Assembly: GCA_022072455.1 (NCBI GenBank)
Contig: JAJVHY010000013.1
Coordinates: 1 to 64,000, forward strand
Reading direction: 5' to 3'
DNA length: 64,000 nt
Origin: Verrucomicrobiia bacterium
GTDB taxonomy: Bacteria > Verrucomicrobiota > Verrucomicrobiia > Palsa-1439
Every line of letters begins with the position of its first letter. Position 1 is the stretch's first letter. The notes under the pieces are model-generated. The model had not been told where the DNA came from and did no database searches. It was given only the letters and a program-made list of their open reading frames with translations. The translations under genes and the position numbers were made by a program. Below are positions 26,212 to 34,231 of the stretch, piece after piece.

Positions 26212-27044
26212 GCCACCTGTTTCGACCGGTAGGCTTCGACTTCCCATTCGCGGATGAATTTCTGGGCGCGCGCGTCAAGCAGTTGGATCCCGCCAAACGC
26301 GGCGGCCAGTTGCCGGATGAGCACGCAGTCGGCAGCCATTTCGGGGCCGAGCTTGGGATGTTTCGCGTAGACCATGTGATCGGGGCTGACTGGGTCGGTT
26401 TCGTTGGGAATCGGGCCGGGCTTCAACTGCGTCGGGATACCGGCCTGCGCATACTCCGACCGGAGCGCATCCAGCACGCACCGGTAAGTGGCGCGGATTT
26501 CGTCGGCGGAATCACCGGCGACGAAGATGCCGTGGTTTTCGAGGAGAATGAGGCGGTGATTGCGAATCCGGCGCCGGACCTCCATGCAGAGGGTGAAGCC
26601 GGGGTCAATGTACGGAATCCAGAGCGCCGTCGGGAAGAGGCGCGCACACGTGGGCGCGCCGTTTCGGGCGCAGGTCAGGCCGTTGACAAGCGTGCTGTGG
26701 GTGTGGACGACGTACGTGCCCGGCATGATGTCGTGCAGTGGCGCTTCAACCGAAGGCCGGCCGCCACTGCCGCCGGTCACGGCGGCGGCCATCAAATCTT
26801 TGACGCGGGCTTCGCGGGCTTGCGTGTCCGCCGGCATTGCGGCGGTGTAAAGTTGCGCGAGCTTGGCGCGGTCGAGGGTGACAAATTTGGCGGGGGTCAG
26901 CCCGGCGAGTGTGGTGCCCGACGGTTTGACCCAGAGGGTGGTTGACGTTTTGCAGGATGTATTGCCGCCACCGCCTTTCACAAAATCGGGTGTGCCAAAT
27001 TCGTGGGAGAGTGTGGTAATGGTATTGAGCAGATCGGAATTCAT
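26208..27044 (-). CDS. Class II aldolase, probable rhamnulose-1-phosphate aldolase
   Basis: A 278-residue zinc-dependent class II aldolase/adducin-type enzyme. Features: the phosphate/N-terminal loop GGGGNTSCK (about 24-32), SGTTLAGLTP, the zinc-binding VVHTHSTLVNGL and LLENHGIFVAG. In the context of rhaA the best guess is cleavage of L-rhamnulose 1-phosphate to DHAP and lactaldehyde; other sugar phosphates remain possible. First gene of the leftward operon; divergent from the GbsR-like regulator across a 143-bp gap. Confidence 0.82.
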   Translation of the reverse strand: MNSDLLNTITTLSHEFGTPDFVKGGGGNTSCKTSTTLWVKPSGTTLAGLTPAKFVTLDRAKLAQLYTAAMPADTQAREARVKDLMAAAVTGGSGGRPSVEAPLHDIMPGTYVVHTHSTLVNGLTCARNGAPTCARLFPTALWIPYIDPGFTLCMEVRRRIRNHRLILLENHGIFVAGDSADEIRATYRCVLDALRSEYAQAGIPTQLKPGPIPNETDPVSPDHMVYAKHPKLGPEMAADCVLIRQLAAAFGGIQLLDARAQKFIREWEVEAYRSKQVA

Positions 27045-27132
27045 CGGTGCGGGAAGCGTAACAAAGTCAGCCCCGTGCGCAAGTGAGTTCTGGTTTGGCC
27101 GGCGGACGAGGTATCCACCGGAAATGTCGTGG

Positions 27133-27160
27133 TTGACGGCTGTAAAATCTTATGTTAAAT
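27133..27160 (+). promoter_or_regulatory. Candidate promoter of the GbsR-like gene
   Basis: TTGACG (27133-27138), 16-bp spacer, TTAAAT (27155-27160), immediately followed by a palindrome that could act as repressor site. Confidence 0.45.
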
Positions 27161-27161
27161 A

Positions 27162-27181
27162 CGTTCAGTTTTTACTGAACG
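27162..27181. promoter_or_regulatory. Palindromic operator just upstream of the GbsR-like start codon
   Basis: Arms CGTTCAGT and ACTGAACG separated by TTTT form a perfect 8-bp dyad ending seven bases before the ATG at 27188. It sits between the -10 hexamer and the start, where bound regulator would block its own gene. Confidence 0.6.
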
Positions 27182-27187
27182 AATCTA

Positions 27188-27700
27188 ATGAGCCCCACCC
27201 CGCAACCGCAATGGATCACCGCGCGTCGAAAGTTCATCGAGGCCGGCGGGCATACGACCCAGTCGTTTGGATTGGGACGGATGATTGGCCAGATGTACGC
27301 CCTGCTCTATTTAAGCCCCCGCCCCATGTGTCTCGATGAGATCGCCCAGGAATTGGGGATCAGCAAAGCCAGTGTGAGCACCACGATCCGGCAGTTGGAA
27401 CGGTGGACAGCAGTCAAGAGCGTGTGGGTCAAGGGCGACCGGCGGGATTTTTACGAGGCGGAGACGGATTTTCAGGCGGTATTGAAGCACGGGTTGCTGG
27501 CGACGTTGCGGAAGAAGCTCGATACGGCCGGCAAACAAATTCAAGTCGTGGAAGAATGTCTGAAGGAAGCGACCAACCAAACCAACGGTGACGACGACAA
27601 GGCGATGGAAGTGGTGGTCTCCCGGTTGGAACGCGCGAAGCATTTTCAGGGCAAGGTGAATGGGTTGTTGAGCAATCCGTTGTTGGATCACCTGCTCTAG
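27188..27700 (+). CDS. GbsR/MarR-family transcriptional regulator
   Basis: A 170-residue protein with a winged helix-turn-helix: LGRMIGQMYALLYLSPRPM, then the recognition region LDEIAQELGISKASVSTTIRQLERW and the wing VWVKGDRRDFYEAE. The C-terminal half is a coiled dimerisation region. Length and motif order fit the GbsR subgroup of MarR-like repressors. It lies between the rhamnose operon and the polysaccharide locus; the operator next to its start suggests autoregulation. Its other targets are unknown. Confidence 0.82.
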   Translation: MSPTPQPQWITARRKFIEAGGHTTQSFGLGRMIGQMYALLYLSPRPMCLDEIAQELGISKASVSTTIRQLERWTAVKSVWVKGDRRDFYEAETDFQAVLKHGLLATLRKKLDTAGKQIQVVEECLKEATNQTNGDDDKAMEVVVSRLERAKHFQGKVNGLLSNPLLDHLL

Positions 27701-27812
27701 TCGTTGGAAAGAATTGAATACCGTCCGCTTGAGCGGCAGCAGTGTGGAGACTGGCCATTCAGAAGTTGAACAGGCACCGGTCGGGCGGCAGCTTGGTTTG
27801 GCAAATCGGGGG

Positions 27813-28110
27813 TTGAGTGACAGGCAGAAATTACGCTTTGAAAAGCTGGAGGTTTGGAGAGAATCCATCCCGTACGCGAATTTGATTTATTCACTCACCA
27901 AGAACTTCCCAGCGGAAGAGCGGTATGGTTTGACGTCTCAGATGCGTCGTTCAGCAGTTTCAATTTCCGCCAACATTGCGGAAGGGATGTCGCGCACAAC
28001 TGACAAAGATTTCGCCCGAGCAGTTCCCGAACCTTCGCGACCGGGCTGATAAACTCAGCCGAATGCTGAGTGGCCTCCGCAGCTCGTTGTTGTCCCCCAA
28101 GCCCTCGACC
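27813..28110 (+). pseudogene. Four-helix-bundle (S23-type) protein gene, copy 1, internally deleted
   Basis: The first half encodes LRFEKLEVWRES, TKNFPAEERYGLTSQMRRSAVSI and ANIAEG, hallmarks of the 23S-intervening-sequence four-helix-bundle family. After ...TDKDFAR the frame reads a few unrelated codons and stops at 28049. In another frame, about 28020-28090, the family's C-terminal helix resumes (ADKLSRMLSGLRSSL). About one and a half central helices are therefore missing, together with a frame change. The likely start is the TTG at 27813. A heptanucleotide array follows immediately. Two related copies occur at 29978 and 34232. Confidence 0.75.
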
Positions 28111-28135
28111 TTCGCCCCTCATCCCTCATCCTCCC
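28101..28135 (+). repeat. Degenerate tandem 7-nt repeat array before the RfaH-like gene
   Basis: Five consecutive units read GCCCTCG, ACCTTCG, CCCCTCA, TCCCTCA, TCCTCCC; the ATG of the next gene begins one base later. No Shine-Dalgarno motif is present in this pyrimidine tract. Confidence 0.65.
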
Positions 28136-28136
28136 C

Positions 28137-28628
28137 ATGAACTGGTTCGCCATCCACACGAAACCCCGGCAGGAAGGCATCGCCGAGACCAGCCTCCAGC
28201 GCGAATCGGTGGAGACATTTTATCCCAAGCTGTGTCGGCGAAAAACGGTCCGACGTGTTCGCCGCCTGGTGACGAGTCCACTGTTTCCGTCGTACATCTT
28301 TGCGCGTTTTGATGCGCAGACGTCGCGACGCCTTGTCAAATACGCGACTGGCATCATCAACATCGTGAGTTTTGGCGGGAATCCCGCAATCGTGGATGAT
28401 TCGCTCATTGCGGCGATCAAAGCGCACGCCAAGGATGACGTTGTCAGTGTGCAACCACCGAGTTTCAAACCGGGAGACACGGTTGAAATCCAGACGGGGC
28501 CGTTCCGCGGTTTGCAGGGCATCTTCGAGCGCGAACTGAGCGATCGCGAACGCGTCATCATTCTACTCGAAGTCTTGTCCAAAGGCGCGCGCGTCGAGAT
28601 CCCCTGCACCGAGTTGGAGAAAGTCTAA
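28137..28628 (+). CDS. NusG/RfaH-family transcription antitermination protein
   Basis: A 163-residue NusG paralogue. The N-terminal NGN domain starts WFAIHTKPRQEGIAETSL and contains SPLFPSYIFARFD; the C-terminal KOW domain is FKPGDTVEIQTGPFRGLQG. Specialised NusG proteins of the RfaH/LoaP/UpxY kind sit at the head of long polysaccharide operons and prevent premature termination; the position here, directly before wzm, fits that role. The start at 28137 gives the correct NGN start despite the lack of a Shine-Dalgarno sequence. The stop abuts the wzm ATG. Confidence 0.9.
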   Translation: MNWFAIHTKPRQEGIAETSLQRESVETFYPKLCRRKTVRRVRRLVTSPLFPSYIFARFDAQTSRRLVKYATGIINIVSFGGNPAIVDDSLIAAIKAHAKDDVVSVQPPSFKPGDTVEIQTGPFRGLQGIFERELSDRERVIILLEVLSKGARVEIPCTELEKV

Positions 28629-29453
28629 ATGGATTCCAGTATTACGGTTATATCTGTGGAACGCCATGAGCGTGTCCGTCAATTGCTCAGTGATGTATGG
28701 GCTTACCGGGAACTGTTTTACACATTCTTGGAACGCGACCTGAAAGTGCGTTACAAGCAGACCGCCTTGGGCGCAATTTGGGTGGTGCTGCAGCCGCTAT
28801 TTGTCACCGGCATGTTCTCCCTGATTTTCGGCCGCATCGCCAAGATGCCGACCGATGGCCTGCCGATCGTGTTATTCTATTTTGCGGCCAACGTGCCGTG
28901 GGGTGGTTTTTCGCGTGCCGTGACGGGAGCCGCGATGAGCATCGAAAGCAATGCCGGGCTTGTCACTAAAGTCTATTTTCCGCGCATGGTCATTCCCGCT
29001 GCTTACGTCAGTGGATCATATGTGGACTTCAGTGTCGGTTGGGTGGTTCTCAATCTTGTGGCGGTTGGGATGGGGCATTGGCACTGGCAATTGGTCGCCA
29101 TCACCCCGCTGCTGCTGGTCATTCAAGGCACGTTCGCGCTTGGGATTGGCTTGGCATTGGCAGCGTTGAACGCCCAATACCGTGACGTGAAAAACGCCGT
29201 GGGATTTCTGGTCTCGATGATGATGTTACTGACCCCGGTGATCTATCCGCTGTCACGATTGCCGGACTGGGCACGGGCTTGGGCGTGGCTAAACCCGATG
29301 ACCGGCGTGATCGACTCGTATCGCACGAGTTTGCAAGGCGGGCCATTTAATTGGTTGTCTCTGACCCTGTGTTTTTTGGCCGCGCTTGTCTACCTGACGG
29401 TGGGGTTCTGGTTCTTCCGCAATCGCGAAAGCCGGTTTGCCGATGTGTTGTAA
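28629..29453 (+). CDS. wzm: ABC-2 type polysaccharide export permease (Wzm-like)
   Basis: A 274-residue permease with six predicted helices. The cytoplasmic N-terminal motif ELFYTFLERDLKVRYKQTALGAIW and the loop NAQYRDVKNAVGF are diagnostic of Wzm/KpsM/TagG permeases that pass lipid-linked polysaccharide through the inner membrane. Begins immediately after the RfaH-like gene. Its ATPase partner (wzt) is about 1.1 kb downstream, separated by an opposite-strand gene, a broken four-helix-bundle gene and repeats, an unusual interruption for a normally contiguous pair. Confidence 0.9.
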   Translation: MDSSITVISVERHERVRQLLSDVWAYRELFYTFLERDLKVRYKQTALGAIWVVLQPLFVTGMFSLIFGRIAKMPTDGLPIVLFYFAANVPWGGFSRAVTGAAMSIESNAGLVTKVYFPRMVIPAAYVSGSYVDFSVGWVVLNLVAVGMGHWHWQLVAITPLLLVIQGTFALGIGLALAALNAQYRDVKNAVGFLVSMMMLLTPVIYPLSRLPDWARAWAWLNPMTGVIDSYRTSLQGGPFNWLSLTLCFLAALVYLTVGFWFFRNRESRFADVL

Positions 29454-29461
29454 ACTCGGAA

Positions 29462-29884
29462 CTACTGACGGGGTTGGTGTTGTTCTCGCACCTGCCGGCC
29501 ACGCGGCGAATCGAGTGGAATCATCGTGGGGTGCTGACACTTCGGACAGGCTTGATATTCCGTGCTGATCCGCCAAAGTGTGCAGACCGGTCCCAACAGC
29601 AGACAAACTTTCGTCAGCAAGGAAAAAGTGCGCACCACCAAACCCGGCATGATTTTCCATGACCAAGAGTTGATCCCGTACGTGATGACATAAGCCGCAC
29701 CAAAGATGACCAATAAGCACCACAATCCCACCTCAATCACATCCTCGCCACGTCGGCGGCGTTCGGGTACGCCGGTATGGCCACACTCGGTACATATCTT
29801 TTCCGGCAACGGCGGCTTCGGGATGAAGCGATCCAGCCACCGGCTCGGCGCAATCAGTTTGCTGAAGCGATCCTTGAGGTTCAT
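29462..29884 (-). CDS. Small zinc-ribbon membrane protein of unknown function
   Basis: A 140-residue protein encoded against the polysaccharide genes. It has CTECG near residue 32 and CPKC near 113, which could form one zinc ribbon, with two hydrophobic stretches between them (LWCLLVIFGAAYVITYG and LLTKVCLLLGPVCTLW). I recognise no family. It lies between wzm and wzt with its stop eight bases from the wzm stop. It may have entered with the neighbouring repeats. Confidence 0.6.
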   Translation of the reverse strand: MNLKDRFSKLIAPSRWLDRFIPKPPLPEKICTECGHTGVPERRRRGEDVIEVGLWCLLVIFGAAYVITYGINSWSWKIMPGLVVRTFSLLTKVCLLLGPVCTLWRISTEYQACPKCQHPTMIPLDSPRGRQVREQHQPRQ

Positions 29885-29943
29885 GCCATGACTGTAAGAG
29901 CCGGCACCCTTCGCCGCAAGACAGAAGCTGGGAAATGAGACTA

Positions 29944-29964
29944 CAGACTGCAGACTGCAGACTG
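29944..29964 (+). repeat. Tandem heptamer CAGACTG x3
   Basis: Three perfect copies of CAGACTG, 13 bases upstream of the broken four-helix-bundle gene. The complementary heptamer GTCTGNN recurs five times on the other side of that gene. Confidence 0.8.
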
Positions 29965-29977
29965 CTGCGAAGAACAA

Positions 29978-30327
29978 GTGAGAGATTACCGTAAGATAAT
30001 CGCTTGGCAGAAGGCCGATGATCTTACGCTTGAGGTCTATCAGACCTCCCGCTTCTTCCCAAAGGAAGAGGTTTACGCACTGACAAGCCAGTTACGACGC
30101 GCGGCTTATTCCGTACCGCAAATATTGTTGAAGGGGCTTCGCGGAATTCGCTCAAAGTTTACCTCCAATTCCTGTATATCGCCCACGGATCGCTCAATGA
30201 GACGCGCTACTTCATTCATCTCGCCGCACGGCTCGACTACCTAGATTCAAACAACCGTGACCGCCTACTCGCGCAAGCCGAAGACGCTTCCCGAACTCTG
30301 GCCGGACTGATTCAAGCCGTTGAATAA
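29978..30327 (+). pseudogene. Four-helix-bundle (S23-type) protein gene, copy 2, single-base frameshift
   Basis: The first 47 codons (GTG start) encode YRKIIAWQKADDLTLEVYQT and LTSQLRRAAYSVP, then the frame is lost. Dropping back one base at 30118 continues the family exactly: ANIVEGASRNSLKVYLQF, LNETRYFIHLAARLDYLD, and ends EDASRTLAGLIQAVE at 30327. Inserting a single G near 30118 would restore a protein of about 117 residues. This is a very recent inactivation or a sequencing error. It lies between inverted heptanucleotide arrays, in the gap separating wzm from wzt. Confidence 0.85.
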
Positions 30328-30352
30328 AAATACATGCGTAATCCGTTTCAAA

Positions 30353-30387
30353 GTCTGTCGTCTGTAGTCTGCCGTCTGAGGTCTCTC
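30353..30387 (+). repeat. Degenerate tandem 7-nt repeat array GTCTGNN x5
   Basis: Units read GTCTGTC, GTCTGTA, GTCTGCC, GTCTGAG, GTCTCTC. These are complementary in core to the CAGACTG units upstream of the four-helix-bundle copy. The array ends seven bases before the ATG of a small remnant ORF. Confidence 0.8.
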
Positions 30388-30394
30388 TTTCACT

Positions 30395-30553
30395 ATGTCT
30401 GACATCGCCATTCAAATCGAACAACTCGGCAAGCCGAGTCAGCCGGAACCGAATCGGATGAGACGCGGTTCGCTGCAAACGCCCCATGGCATCGAGGGGC
30501 AATTCTCCTTCGCTGACCGCCAAGCTACGGCAAACAAGCCACGACAATTATGA
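30395..30553 (+). pseudogene. Remnant of a second wzt 5' end
   Basis: A 52-codon reading frame begins MSDIAIQIEQLGK, matching 10 of 13 residues at the start of the adjacent Wzt (MSDVAIKIEGLGK), then becomes unrelated, Pro/Arg/Gln-rich sequence and stops. Its stop overlaps the wzt ATG (ATGA). It looks like the leftover N-terminus of a replaced or duplicated wzt. It might still act as a leader ORF that delivers ribosomes to wzt, which lacks an obvious Shine-Dalgarno sequence. Confidence 0.6.
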
Positions 30554-31866
30554 GTGATGTTGCTATCAAAATCGAGGGGCTGGGAAAAAGGTACCGCTAC
30601 GGTGGTGTCGCCAAACTGGGTACAAATATTCGCGCCGACATTGCGGACTGGTTCCAGAACCTTCGCGGGCGACGGAGTTCTGACATGACACCCCGGACGC
30701 TCACCACTCTCAAGGACCTTCACGAGAAACGTCTGGACGCCGATCCCAACTATTTCTGGGCACTGAAAGACATCAACCTTGAAGTCAAACGGGGGGAAGT
30801 GGTCGGGATCATCGGCCGCAATGGCGCCGGCAAGAGCACGCTGTTGAAAATCCTTTCGCGCATCACCCCACCGACGACCGGGAAGATTACCTACCATGGC
30901 CATGTCGCCAGTCTCCTCGAAGTCGGCACCGGTTTTCACCGCGAACTGACCGGCCGCGAGAACGTCTTTCTCAACGGCTCCATTTTGGGAATGAAACGCA
31001 CCGAAATCACGAAGAAGTTCGACGAGATCGTGGCGTTCGCGGAGGTCGAGAAATTCATCGATACGCCGGTCAAACACTATTCGAGCGGGATGTATGTCCG
31101 TCTGGCGTTTGCCGTGGCCGCACATTTGGAGGCCGAAATCATGGTGGTGGACGAAGTCCTTGCTGTCGGCGACGCCGAATTCCAGCGGCGTTGTCTGGGA
31201 AAAATCAGTGAAGTAGCCAGCGGCGGGCGCACGATTTTATTTGTCAGCCATAATATGTCCTCCATTCGCAGCCTCTGTTCCCGGTGCGTCTGGTTGAACG
31301 CCGGCCAAGTCCAAGCCGATGCCGATCCGGCAGCCGTCATCAGCCGCTATCTTCAAAGTGGGGATAAATCCGCGGGGGGACACGAGTGCTCGTTCGCCGA
31401 AGACCCGGCAAAGGAATTCCAGCTTCTCCACGCACGGTTGTGTAATGCGGCGGGCGTTGGCGCACAGTTGTTCGAATGCGATGACCCCATTCTGATCGAG
31501 TTGGATTGCCGGGTTCATCAACGGATTCCCGGGTTGTACGGGTACCTCAGCATCTCACGCGCTGATGGCACCGTCGTTCTGGTTTCCGATAGCCACGATC
31601 TGGGGACGAATCCCCTCGACCAATTGCCACTTGGCGCGCACCGTTTTCGGATTCGCTTGCCGCACCGCACACTGGCACCGGGCAGTTACAAAGTTTATCT
31701 TAACTTCGCCAGTCCTGCCGGTGTGCGCGGGTTCAACATTGATACTCCAGGTGCTCTCTTCACTTTTCAACTCACCGATCACCGAACCCGTCGCGGCAAC
31801 TCCCGCGGTGGTTTTCTGAGCACGCTCGTGCCTTGGGAAACTCAACCACCCACTACTGCCGCCTGA
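30550..31866 (+). CDS. wzt: Polysaccharide export ATPase with C-terminal carbohydrate-recognition domain (Wzt-like)
   Basis: A 438-residue ABC ATPase. Walker A GRNGAGKST lies near 92-100, the H/Wzt-type signature YSSGMYVRLAFAVAAH near 178, Walker B IMVVDEVLAVGD and switch FVSHNMSS follow. Residues about 275-438 form an extra beta-rich domain as in Wzt proteins that recognise the modified non-reducing end of O-antigen before export. An insertion of about 35 residues between the first strand and Walker A is typical of this subfamily. It works with Wzm; the terminal modification may be made by the methyltransferases or LicD-like protein downstream. Confidence 0.9.
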   Translation: MSDVAIKIEGLGKRYRYGGVAKLGTNIRADIADWFQNLRGRRSSDMTPRTLTTLKDLHEKRLDADPNYFWALKDINLEVKRGEVVGIIGRNGAGKSTLLKILSRITPPTTGKITYHGHVASLLEVGTGFHRELTGRENVFLNGSILGMKRTEITKKFDEIVAFAEVEKFIDTPVKHYSSGMYVRLAFAVAAHLEAEIMVVDEVLAVGDAEFQRRCLGKISEVASGGRTILFVSHNMSSIRSLCSRCVWLNAGQVQADADPAAVISRYLQSGDKSAGGHECSFAEDPAKEFQLLHARLCNAAGVGAQLFECDDPILIELDCRVHQRIPGLYGYLSISRADGTVVLVSDSHDLGTNPLDQLPLGAHRFRIRLPHRTLAPGSYKVYLNFASPAGVRGFNIDTPGALFTFQLTDHRTRRGNSRGGFLSTLVPWETQPPTTAA

Positions 31867-31891
31867 AGCCCACCTACCCTGCGAGGCCACT

Positions 31892-32944
31892 ATGCTTACC
31901 CTGACCACACTCGAATTTCTCAAGAGCTCCCGCATCCTCATCACCGGCGGCACCGGCTCACTCGGCCAGAAACTCACCCGCCTGATCCTCGCCGGCAATC
32001 CGTCCGCGACAGTCATCATCTACAGCCGGGATGAGTTCAAACAATTCCAGATGCACCAAACCTTCACCGAAACCGAACGCCCCCGCCTCCGGTTCTTCCT
32101 CGGCGACGTCCGTGATGGCGACCGGCTCCGCCGCGCGACCGAAGGGGTGACTCACCTGATTCACGCCGCCGCCCTCAAACAAGTCCCGGCCGCGGAATAC
32201 AACCCGTTCGAATTCGTCAAGACCAACATCATCGGCGCCGAAAACGTCATCAACGCCGCCCTCGACAACAAGATCAAACACGTCGTCGCCCTCAGCACCG
32301 ACAAGGCCGCCAACCCGATCAACCTCTACGGCGCGACCAAACTTTGTTCTGACAAACTCTTCGTCTCCGGCAACAGCTACAGCGGCAGCCGCCCCACCCG
32401 CTTCTGCGTCGTGCGCTACGGCAACGTCGTCGGCAGTCGCGGCAGCGTCATCCCCTTCTTCCTCGCCAAACGCAAGTCCGGCGTCCTCCCCATCACCGAC
32501 GAACGGATGACCCGGTTCTGGATCACCCTCGACCAAGGCGCGGCGCTGGTGTTGAACGCCCTCCGTGAAATGCGTGGCGGCGAAATCTGGGTGCCGCGCA
32601 TCCCCAGCATGCGCGTCACCGACACCGCCCGGGTCATCGGCCCGAACTGCCAATACCCGGTCATCGGCATCCGGCCCGGTGAGAAACTCCACGAAGTCAT
32701 GATTCCAGTGGACGACGGTCGCGAGACGCTCCAGTTTGATGACCATTTTATCATCCGCCCGAGTTTCTCCTGGTGGGGCAGCACTTGGCACAAAGAAAAG
32801 GGCGGCACCCCCTGCCCTGAAGGTTTCTACTATGGCAGTGACAACAACACGCAATGGGTCACCGACGAGCAACTCACCGCGATGATCGCCGGACTCGATC
32901 TGCCGGAGGCAAAAGAATGGGCAGCCGAACGAGGACTGGCGTGA
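31892..32944 (+). CDS. pseB: UDP-N-acetylglucosamine 4,6-dehydratase (inverting), PseB-like
   Basis: A 350-residue extended SDR. The NAD-binding loop GGTGSLGQ, the YSRDEFKQFQM stretch typical of PseB, HAAALKQVPAAEYNP, the active-site STDKAANPINLYGATK (Thr-Asp-Lys and Tyr-Lys) and GIRPGEKLHE are all present. The family converts UDP-GlcNAc to the 4-keto-6-deoxy sugar with or without C5 inversion; the sequence favours PseB over the retaining LegB. First step of a nonulosonic acid pathway. It overlaps pseC by GTGA. Confidence 0.9.
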   Translation: MLTLTTLEFLKSSRILITGGTGSLGQKLTRLILAGNPSATVIIYSRDEFKQFQMHQTFTETERPRLRFFLGDVRDGDRLRRATEGVTHLIHAAALKQVPAAEYNPFEFVKTNIIGAENVINAALDNKIKHVVALSTDKAANPINLYGATKLCSDKLFVSGNSYSGSRPTRFCVVRYGNVVGSRGSVIPFFLAKRKSGVLPITDERMTRFWITLDQGAALVLNALREMRGGEIWVPRIPSMRVTDTARVIGPNCQYPVIGIRPGEKLHEVMIPVDDGRETLQFDDHFIIRPSFSWWGSTWHKEKGGTPCPEGFYYGSDNNTQWVTDEQLTAMIAGLDLPEAKEWAAERGLA

Positions 32945-34224
32945 ATTCCGATACCCATCATGGCAGCCGCATTCTGCCGTACGGCCGGCAAAGCATCACT
33001 GACGCCGACACCGCGGCAGTGATCGCCGCCTTGCAGTCTGACTTCCTCACGACTGGTCCGGCCGTGGAGAGCTTCGAGCGGGCGCTCACCGATTACTGCG
33101 GAGCCAAACACGCCATTGCCGTCGCCAACGGCACCGCCGCCTTGCACGTTGCCATGCTCGCCGCCGGCATCCAGCATGGCCAACGCGTTCTCACCAGTGC
33201 AAATACTTTCCTCGCCTCCGCCAACTGCGCCGAATTCGTCGGTGCCACCGCCGACTTTGCCGATATTGACACGCATACCTACAACGTCACCGCCGCCACA
33301 CTGCGAGCGGCGTGGAAACCGGATGTGCGCGCCGTCGTGGCCGTGGATTTCGCCGGCCAACCGTGCGACATGCCGGCCATCGCGACGCTGGCGCGGGAAC
33401 GCGGCGCCGTTGTCATCGAAGACGCCGCCCACGCCATCGGCAGCCAATTCACTCACGAAGGACAGTCCTACAAGGTCGGTGGCCATCCTTGGGCGGACCT
33501 GACCACGTTCAGTTTTCATCCCGTCAAAACCATCACCACCGGCGAGGGCGGCGCGATCCTCACCAACGATGATCGCCTCGCTGAACGGTGCCGGCTTTTC
33601 AGAAGCCATGGAATGATACGGAGGGCGGAAGGAGGAAACCTGAAACCTGAAGTCCAGCAGTCCGAAACTCAAATTTCAAGTTTCAGCCCTCATCCCTCCG
33701 AAGTTGGCCCGTGGTACTACGAGATGCACGAACTCGGCTACAACTACCGGATCACCGATTTGCAATGTGCGCTCGGTCTGAGCCAACTCAAGAAACTCGA
33801 CAACTTCATCACGCGCCGACAAGAAATCGTCGCCGCCTACAACGCCGCTTTTGCCTCACTGCCCACTGTCCATTGTCCTCTGACCGCGGATCTCGGATCT
33901 CTGACCTCTATTCGTGCTGCCTGGCATCTCTACGTTCTCCAACTCGACTTTTCCAAACTTGGCAAGACCCGCACGCAGGTGATGAACGAACTCCGGCAGC
34001 AAGGGATCGGCACCCAAGTCCACTACATCCCCGTGCACCTCCAACCGTATTACCGGAACAAATACGGGTATTCCGCCGGTAAGTGCCCCGTGGCGGAAGC
34101 CTATTACGAGCGCTGCCTGAGCTTGCCGCTGTACCCGGCGATGACCGATGCGGATGTGCAGCGGGTGATTAATGCCGTCCGAGGGCTGGGGGCTGAAGGG
34201 GTAAGTTTGAGGGCGGAGACCTGA
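32941..34224 (+). CDS. pseC: PLP-dependent 4-aminotransferase, PseC/DegT family, with two repeat-derived insertions
   Basis: A 427-residue DegT/DnrJ-type aminotransferase that aminates C4 of the UDP-4-keto-6-deoxy sugar. Motifs: VANGTAALHVAM, VIEDAAHAIGS, the PLP lysine in FSFHPVKTITTGEGG, and YNYRITDLQCALGLSQL. Relative to the usual family length (about 380) it has two extra segments: residues about 228-253, encoded by a heptanucleotide array, just before GPWYYEMHELGYNYR, and about 305-323, encoded by a second array. Both keep the frame. The GTG at 32941 overlaps the pseB stop. The stop codon lies inside another CCTGAAACCTGA tract. Confidence 0.88.
   Translation: MNSDTHHGSRILPYGRQSITDADTAAVIAALQSDFLTTGPAVESFERALTDYCGAKHAIAVANGTAALHVAMLAAGIQHGQRVLTSANTFLASANCAEFVGATADFADIDTHTYNVTAATLRAAWKPDVRAVVAVDFAGQPCDMPAIATLARERGAVVIEDAAHAIGSQFTHEGQSYKVGGHPWADLTTFSFHPVKTITTGEGGAILTNDDRLAERCRLFRSHGMIRRAEGGNLKPEVQQSETQISSFSPHPSEVGPWYYEMHELGYNYRITDLQCALGLSQLKKLDNFITRRQEIVAAYNAAFASLPTVHCPLTADLGSLTSIRAAWHLYVLQLDFSKLGKTRTQVMNELRQQGIGTQVHYIPVHLQPYYRNKYGYSAGKCPVAEAYYERCLSLPLYPAMTDADVQRVINAVRGLGAEGVSLRAET
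33624..33700 (+). repeat. Heptanucleotide array inserted in pseC (first)
   Basis: Eleven 7-nt units, including GGAGGAA, ACCTGAA, ACCTGAA, GTCCAGC, AGTCCGA, AACTCAA, ATTTCAA, GTTTCAG, CCCTCAT, CCCTCCG. Left purine-rich and right pyrimidine-rich units are partly complementary. The order resembles the start of the array at 34608-34783. Confidence 0.75.
33855..33910 (+). repeat. Heptanucleotide array inserted in pseC (second)
   Basis: Eight 7-nt units: CTCACTG, CCCACTG, TCCATTG, TCCTCTG, ACCGCGG, ATCTCGG, ATCTCTG, ACCTCTA. It encodes residues about 305-323, between the conserved FASLP and RAAWHLYV segments. Confidence 0.7.
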
Positions 34225-34231
34225 AACCTGA

